A stretch of DNA of 64,000 nucleotides from Arcuatula senhousia (taxonomy: Eukaryota > Mollusca > Bivalvia > Mytilida > Mytilidae): assembly GCA_963971305.1 (NCBI GenBank), contig OZ020304.1, positions 34,892,502 through 34,956,501 on the forward strand, in the 5' to 3' direction. The position numbers and the translations under genes were made by a program. The notes beneath the pieces are model-generated. The model was not told the DNA's origin and did not search any database. It saw only the letters and a program-made list of their open reading frames with translations. This document shows positions 58,350 to 64,000 of this stretch, in pieces; position 1 is the stretch's first letter, and every line of letters begins with the position of its first letter.

Positions 58350-59700
58350 TTAGGCATTGCCTACTCCATATTAGGAAGTAGCTGAGTGACGGGCATAAAT
58401 TATATAACAACAAAAACTGCTATAGGAGGAATTTACATGCCTAATATCAAGAGGCTGTGGCATGATGGTGCCAGGAAAACAGTGGCAGGAATTTTGTATA
58501 TACAATAGATTGGATATCTTGAGTATTCATTAAACAGAAAGTAGTCAATTTTTGGGCATGTAAATGCTTTACGACATAAAATACTACAGGATACATCTAC
58601 TTGCTGAATATCAAGAGGTTATGGCATGCATTTGCTTGGAAATCTTTGATTGATTTTTTTAGTCAAAGTAACTCATACATGTACCGGTATATATTGCTAA
58701 GACAACATAAAAAGCCATGAAATCTTTTATGAACATGAATGAATCATTATACAGATAATCATACAGGCAAAGGGAAAAGGTGTTTGATACAAAGTCTCTC
58801 TCTCAAAAGTGGGGAAACAATAATCAATGCAAAACCCAAAGAACAACAACCGAAGAATACCAGTATAAATAATAATTACAACAAAGATCCACACATTAAA
58901 TTTTGCTATGCCTGACGAGATTTGGTCTATTGTGGACTCATCAGAGGTGCTCTACCAAAAGATACACAAACACTATTCAAATATTAACAGCATAAAATAA
59001 TCAATCAAAAAACTAGAAACAAAATAATGAGCAAGATTATAAAACTTAGGTCTGGGGTAGGAAGAATCTAAGCCTAAGTATGGGATTTGACAAATTTGAA
59101 ATTTTAAACATGTAATTTATAGCTTTGACAGGGTTTCAAGACAACAGTGTTGACAAATATTCTTGGGAAAAATTAGGCAAAGCTGAGTCAAAGTACATTT
59201 GTACCAAAATCTCTACCAAAGAAGTCACAAAATCAAATATTTCAACATAAGTTCAACGCGTATCCTTTATTGAAATATTTTCATGCCAATTTTTCTATCT
59301 CAAAGTTGTTTAATTTGTTTGTTTATAAACATGACTATAAAAATATTGTGATATTCCTCTTGCAATCAGAGTGGATGTGTACAGATCAATAAGACATTCC
59401 GTAAATATGTTATATCTAAGAATAAGAAAGCAGTTAAAGCCTATTTGTTTATACTTGATTGGAAACAAGCTATATGCTGATGCAAGATCTTCTCAAGTCT
59501 GCAATAAAAGATTTTACATAGTTGTGGAATGGATAACCTTGTTCTAGTAATTCTTCAATTGGGACATTTTTTATCATTTTTTGTCATTAAAATCAGAAAT
59601 GTCACTGCATATTGAAATAACTGTGAAATATAAGCTCTGCTAGACAGCCCAGTTGAACATTGCTTCAAGAAAAGGACAACTACAATAGAGAATGAACAAA
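58350..59700. other. Intergenic DNA, mostly unrecognised
   Basis: Apart from the hammerhead-like motif near 58930, I see only AT-rich unique-looking sequence. The block before that motif (about 58740-58900) looks like the body of an old retroelement or retrozyme-like repeat, but no coding trace remains. Confidence 0.35.
58903..58955 (-). ncRNA. Degenerate hammerhead-like motif
   Basis: On the minus strand CTGATGA (58944-58938) is followed by GTC...GAC as stem II and then CAAA where GAAA is expected, so one core base is changed. A CGTC|AGG context gives the expected cleavage-site position, and CCT before the core pairs with AGG after it. Probably an inactive remnant of a hammerhead-bearing retroelement. 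Confidence 0.4.
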
Positions 59701-59701
59701 T

Positions 59702-60787
59702 GTGGCCACTAAAAGTATGTCTCGCCTGTTGGTACCACAGTGAATCTATCACGGCCTTAGATCATAATATAAAAAGAACATCAAGGTCATGGTCATTTGG
59801 CAAGTCAAAGAATAAAATTTAAACACCAAGAAGACTCTGTGGACCAACTATAGTGGTTCTAGATATCATTTATATTAAAAGAACTGACTCAAGATTAACA
59901 AGAATGGAATTCCAGGGTCCCCCACCGGTGAAGCAAAAATAATCGAACACAGCTGATTCTTTAACTTGACCAAGGTATCAGTGGTTAAAACATTTGGTAT
60001 AAATTTTATGAAAATCTGTCAACATCTGTAGGGATGAGAGCGCTTACAAGGTCTGTTTTGCAAAAAAAACAGAGTCGTTTTTATGTTCAAGTCCCATTAC
60101 TCCTACAAAAATTGTTTAAAAATGCTAACTTGTCCAAGATATTTGTGATATAAACATTTGGTATAAATTTCATGAAAATCCATCACCATCTGTAGGGATG
60201 AGAGCGCTTACAAGATCTGTTTTGCCAAAAAACAGTCATTTTATGGTCAAAGTCCCATAACTCCTAAAATTTTTTCGAAAAATGCTGAACTTCGAACTTG
60301 TCCAAGAAATTAGTGATATAAACATTTTGTATAAATTTCATGAAAATCCATTACCATCTGTAGGGATGAGAGCGCTTACAAAGTCTGATTTGCAAATAAA
60401 CAGAGTCGTTTTTATGGTCAAAGTCCCATAACTCCTACAAAAATTGTTTAAAAATGCTGATTTTCGAACTTGTTCAAGATATATGTGATATAAACATTTG
60501 GTATGAATTTCATGAAAATCCATCAACATCTGTAGGGATGAGAGTGCTTACAAGGTCTGTTTTGCCAAAAAAAAAGTCTTTTTTATGGTCAAAGTCCCAT
60601 AACTCCTACAAAAATTATTGAAAAATGCTGATTTTCGAACTTGACCAAGGTCTTAGTAATATAAACATTTGGTATAAAATTCATGAAAATCCGACAAAAT
60701 TTGTAGCCTTGAGAGCGCTTACAAAAAGTGTGACAGGCGGACAGACGCCCGGAATTACTATGTCCCCGCTCCGCGTTGCAGGCAAAA
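59702..60787 (-). mobile_element. Family D Helentron-like (HINE) element, copy 2
   Basis: It shares the 3' palindrome GTGGCCAC and ACTAAAAGTATGTCTCGCC with copy 1. The body differs: five repeats with TGTAGGGATGAGAGCGCTTA at 60028, 60191, 60359 and 60531 and a variant at 60702 (spacing 163-172 bp). The right end has a GGCGGACAGACG microsatellite and TGTCCCCGCTCCGC...GCAGGC, a partly decayed hairpin. Confidence 0.55.
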
Positions 60788-61079
60788 ACTAAACCAATAT
60801 TTACAGAATCATGAAAGTTTAAACATGATGTCAAGGTCATTTCATGGTGGTGTAATGTTTTTGGGGTCTTTTTCAGTTTAGTATGTGATTTTTAACACAA
60901 GTAAACTTATGTTCAAATTTGGCTAAAAACAAGCAAAATCTGCTATTTTCACAGGTCAACAGCAAAATAATTTGTGCAGCAACAAATCATTTTTTCTTCT
61001 TATATTGCTTTAGTATGGTCAGAACATTGTAAAAATCCTAATTAAAAAAAAAGTTTAAATACTATTAAATTTTAGTTCA

Positions 61080-61586
61080 AGGCCTCCCCTGCCAGCATAA
61101 TAAAACATAACTTTGTGTTCCTCTATATATTGTGCATTCATAATATAAAATCAAACTTTACTAACACATCTAAGACTATCACTGAAAACTATCAAAGTTG
61201 CTCAACTGATAATTCAAGGTCAAGGACATCAAAATGAGGATGGGACTGTCATAGTATAGGACTGATGCTTAAGCATACGAAGTTCTATTAAACTAAGACT
61301 AAAAGTTTCTTCAATTAGGATATGCTCATAAAATTTCTCTTGTACTGTAATGAAGTTGTAACTCATAAAAACCATAAAAACAAGGTCAAGGTCAAAAGAT
61401 GGGGATGCAACTGCACTTAGCTTCTTCTAAGGCATATGCATACTAAGTTTTTTTTTTATCAAACTAAGATTTATAGTATGGAGGTGCTTATTAAACTATA
61501 ACATTAATAGTTAACGTTGCCACTGCCGTTGCAAGTAAAGCAACACTTTTGTCTGTCTCAATCTGCGTTACTGGCAAGACTAAAAA
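61080..61586 (-). mobile_element. Family D Helentron-like element, degenerate copy
   Basis: The body has AAGGTCAAGGTCAAAAGATG and ATATGGAGGTGC blocks like the next copy, ending GTTAACGTTGCCACTGCCGTT and GTTACTGGCAAGAC before a T-run on the minus strand. The 3' end was not located, so the start is approximate. Confidence 0.4.
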
Positions 61587-61658
61587 TAAACTTCATTGGA
61601 CATAAATACAAGAAAGACTTAGACCACTTACTAGAAGCAGAGATAAAACAAGAGTTAA

Positions 61659-62556
61659 CACTAAAGTGTGTCTCGCCTGCCGGCACCATTAGAAACAATT
61701 ATTTTTTCTTAATTCCACTATATTTTAAAGTTACATGGATTTTCAGTTTATGAGATCAAAATATGTTTATAGAACTTAAACATTGCTAATATATGCAATA
61801 AAAATAATCAAAGTCCCTCAACCAGAAAATCAAGGTCGAGGTCAAAAGATGAAGATGCAACTGTGCTAAGCTATTACTAGGGCATATGCATACCAAATTG
61901 CATCGACCTAGGACCAATAATATTTGAGATATGGAGGTGTTTGCAAAACCTTAATATTGCTATTACATGTATATGTATTAAAAATTGTCAAAGTAACTCA
62001 ACCATACAATCAAGGTCAAGGTCAAAAGATGGGGATTGTAACTTTGCTAAGCTACTACTGGGGCATATGAATACCAAGTTTCATCAACCTAGGACTTAAA
62101 TAGTTGTTGAGATATAGAGGTGCTCGCAAAACTTTTCCATTGCTATTATATGTATTGAAAATTGTCAAAGTCACTCAACCGGAAAATCAAGGTCAAGGTC
62201 AAAAGATGGGATGCAACTGTACTAAGCTACTACTGGGGCATATGCATACCAAGTTTCATCAATGTAGGACTTTTAATTCTTGAGATATGGAGGTGCTCGC
62301 AAAACTTTACCATTGCTATTATATGTATTGAAAATTGTCAAAGTCACTCAACCGGAAAATCAAGGTCAAGGTCAAAAGATGGGGATGCAACTGTGCTAAG
62401 CTACTACTGGGGCATTACACAAAGTTTCATCAACCTAGGACTTATAGTTCTTGAGATATGGAGGTGCTCATAAAACTTTTCCAAAAAGTTAACGCCGCTG
62501 TCGCCATCACCTGGTAAAGTAACACCTATGTCCCGCTCTGCTTTGCAGGCGAGACA
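61659..62556 (-). mobile_element. Family D Helentron-like (HINE) element, copy 3
   Basis: The 3' hairpin is CACT-AA-AGTG (61659-61668), beside the inverted GTCTCGCC. The 5' end has TGTCCCGCTCTGC...GCAGGCGAGACA. The body repeats AAGGTCAAGGTCAAAAGATG-type blocks at about 61831, 62011, 62187 and 62361 (174-180 bp). Open frames here repeat with the array and are not genes. Confidence 0.55.
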
Positions 62557-64000
62557 AAAAACCAAGATTTATATGGATTTTTGTGTAATTTATAAGTCAA
62601 ATGCATAGTTTATAGTTTATGCTGAACCACTTTAACATTTAACTTCTTGCATTTAACCTGAAGGTAATATAGCTTATAAATAACATTTATTGCCCAGATG
62701 TTATGTACCTAGCTCTTCCCTTTTTACCAAGACTTATTATAAGATAGAACGGTAGTTTTACTTTAATCATGGCAAGAATTCCAGTATAAAAAAAGTATAA
62801 TTTTGGTTCTTTTTTAAAAACAATAACTTAAATTCCCCTGAATTCGTGATAATAGTAAGGACTTTTTGTCTCATTTTCTGATGCAATTTTCTATCACTCA
62901 AAGCTATTAAATCTGTTTATTTCTTTTATTAAGCACAATGAACTTAACATTTAAGCCAGCATAACAAATTATGAAGAATTATTTAGTTATTCTTTATTAA
63001 ATGAAAGATATAAATGCCAGTTTTTTAATGCATATAGAGGTGATTTATTTATCTTACAGTTTTGGTCACACACAGAGTTTATAAACACTGAAGTTTGAGT
63101 AGACTCTCTATCACAACAACAATCAAAGTACCGTTGGTACCGTGTACTTGGAAGTCCCATTTGAACGAAGGCAAGCGATTTGTGTTGCGGTTTTTAACTT
63201 TTTCAACAGAAGAAGGCAATTACTGAATTTAAATATATATCTTTACTTATGTATGAACCACACTTTCTTACAACGATATGAAATCGATATAACTACATGT
63301 ATTTTTGGTAACATTTATCTGAGAAAATCATTAGTTTAATTATCTCAGCTTTTATATAAAGCATTAACGATTTTAATTTCTATAATTAGTATATTCATGC
63401 TAAAATATATTTTCCCATCGCACATGTGACTAAAGTCATGTAATATACCAAATGTAGTTTTTGAAATGTTATGAAAAATAAAGCAAATACTATATCATCA
63501 TTTAAAACGAAATAAATAAACAATCAAGTAATAAAAAGGTGTTATACTAAAATAGATAAGAAAGCTTGTTGACCTAAAAAAAAACGTGGATGGATTTCTC
63601 TGAAATCATTACTATACTTTTGAAGTCCTTGACTTCCAATTAATGATAACTCCAATTAGTTCTATGCTGTAACTGACAATCAGTACATGTATCGTTTAAA
63701 TTGACAATAGTGTGTTTGAATCTGTCAATGGATATGAAAGATGCCAATTGAATAAAAAGCCAAAAGGACCAAAGATTAAGATTTTTTATAATAGCAAAAA
63801 TTTGGTTCAAAGGGTCTGTAAAACTTAAACTAAAACTAAAATAAACATTGGCCTGGATTGATAAGGTAACCTATCATATTCATACAATTTTCTTTAAAAA
63901 AAATGATCATGTTTTAAAAAAAAAAAAACTATTTGTCTCATAACTTATGAAGATGTTTTTTTTTTTCATAACTAATGAAATAGGAATTAGGTTCATTCCA
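62557..64000. other. AT-rich stretch, nothing recognised
   Basis: Only short open frames and homopolymer runs were seen up to the window edge. Confidence 0.4.

Overview
The window is invertebrate nuclear DNA, most likely from a bivalve mollusc, perhaps mussel-like. It is AT-rich, its genes have introns with GT-AG sites, and it holds two conserved eukaryotic genes plus dense repeats of kinds common in bivalve genomes. These are a Penelope-like retroelement, tRNA-derived SINEs, hAT and Harbinger-type MITEs, and elements whose ends carry hairpins beside GTC/GTCC microsatellites. Species and family labels are inference; no database was searched.

Layout. 1-2350: end of a Penelope-like element (reverse transcriptase and GIY-YIG nuclease, split by a 7-bp duplication) followed by a hammerhead-ribozyme motif. 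2593-16061, minus strand: nine exons of TASP1 (taspase-1 threonine protease), from its start codon to past the catalytic threonine; the C-terminal exons are not seen. Intron 2 of TASP1 holds a 5.1-kb inverted-repeat element with nested insertions, and intron 1 holds a tandem-repeat element. 16062-16200: short head-to-head promoter with an ETS core, a perfect CRE and an XBP1/CREB3-like site. 16200-33803, plus strand: the complete SEC23 gene (COPII inner coat, Sar1 GAP), 19 constitutive coding exons giving 770 residues, with two candidate small in-frame exons. 34800-42053: repeat-rich intergenic DNA with three non-autonomous element families, one inserted in another. 44726-46395, minus strand: three exons of an unrecognised acidic protein, with a near-perfect 174-bp palindrome just upstream of one splice acceptor. 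51381-54485, minus strand: one large coding exon for a 1034-residue Ser/Thr/Gln-rich protein that I do not recognise, possibly with a BEN-like C-terminus. 54607-62556: a hAT-like element and a cluster of related tandem-repeat elements. 62557-64000: nothing recognised.

Main theme. At least four sequence-unrelated repeat families share one plan. A hairpin lies at one end, usually after a T-run and next to a microsatellite. A body of roughly 140-185-bp tandem repeats follows. At the other end an inverted copy of the terminal sequence lies just inside a second short hairpin. One copy sits in another family's tandem array with no target-site duplication. This fits non-autonomous Helentron-type rolling-circle elements (HINEs).

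TASP1 and SEC23 share a promoter but are not known to act in one pathway. TASP1 cleaves nuclear substrates such as MLL/KMT2 and TFIIA; SEC23 works in ER export. The CRE and ER-stress-like sites suggest that at least SEC23 responds to secretory load.
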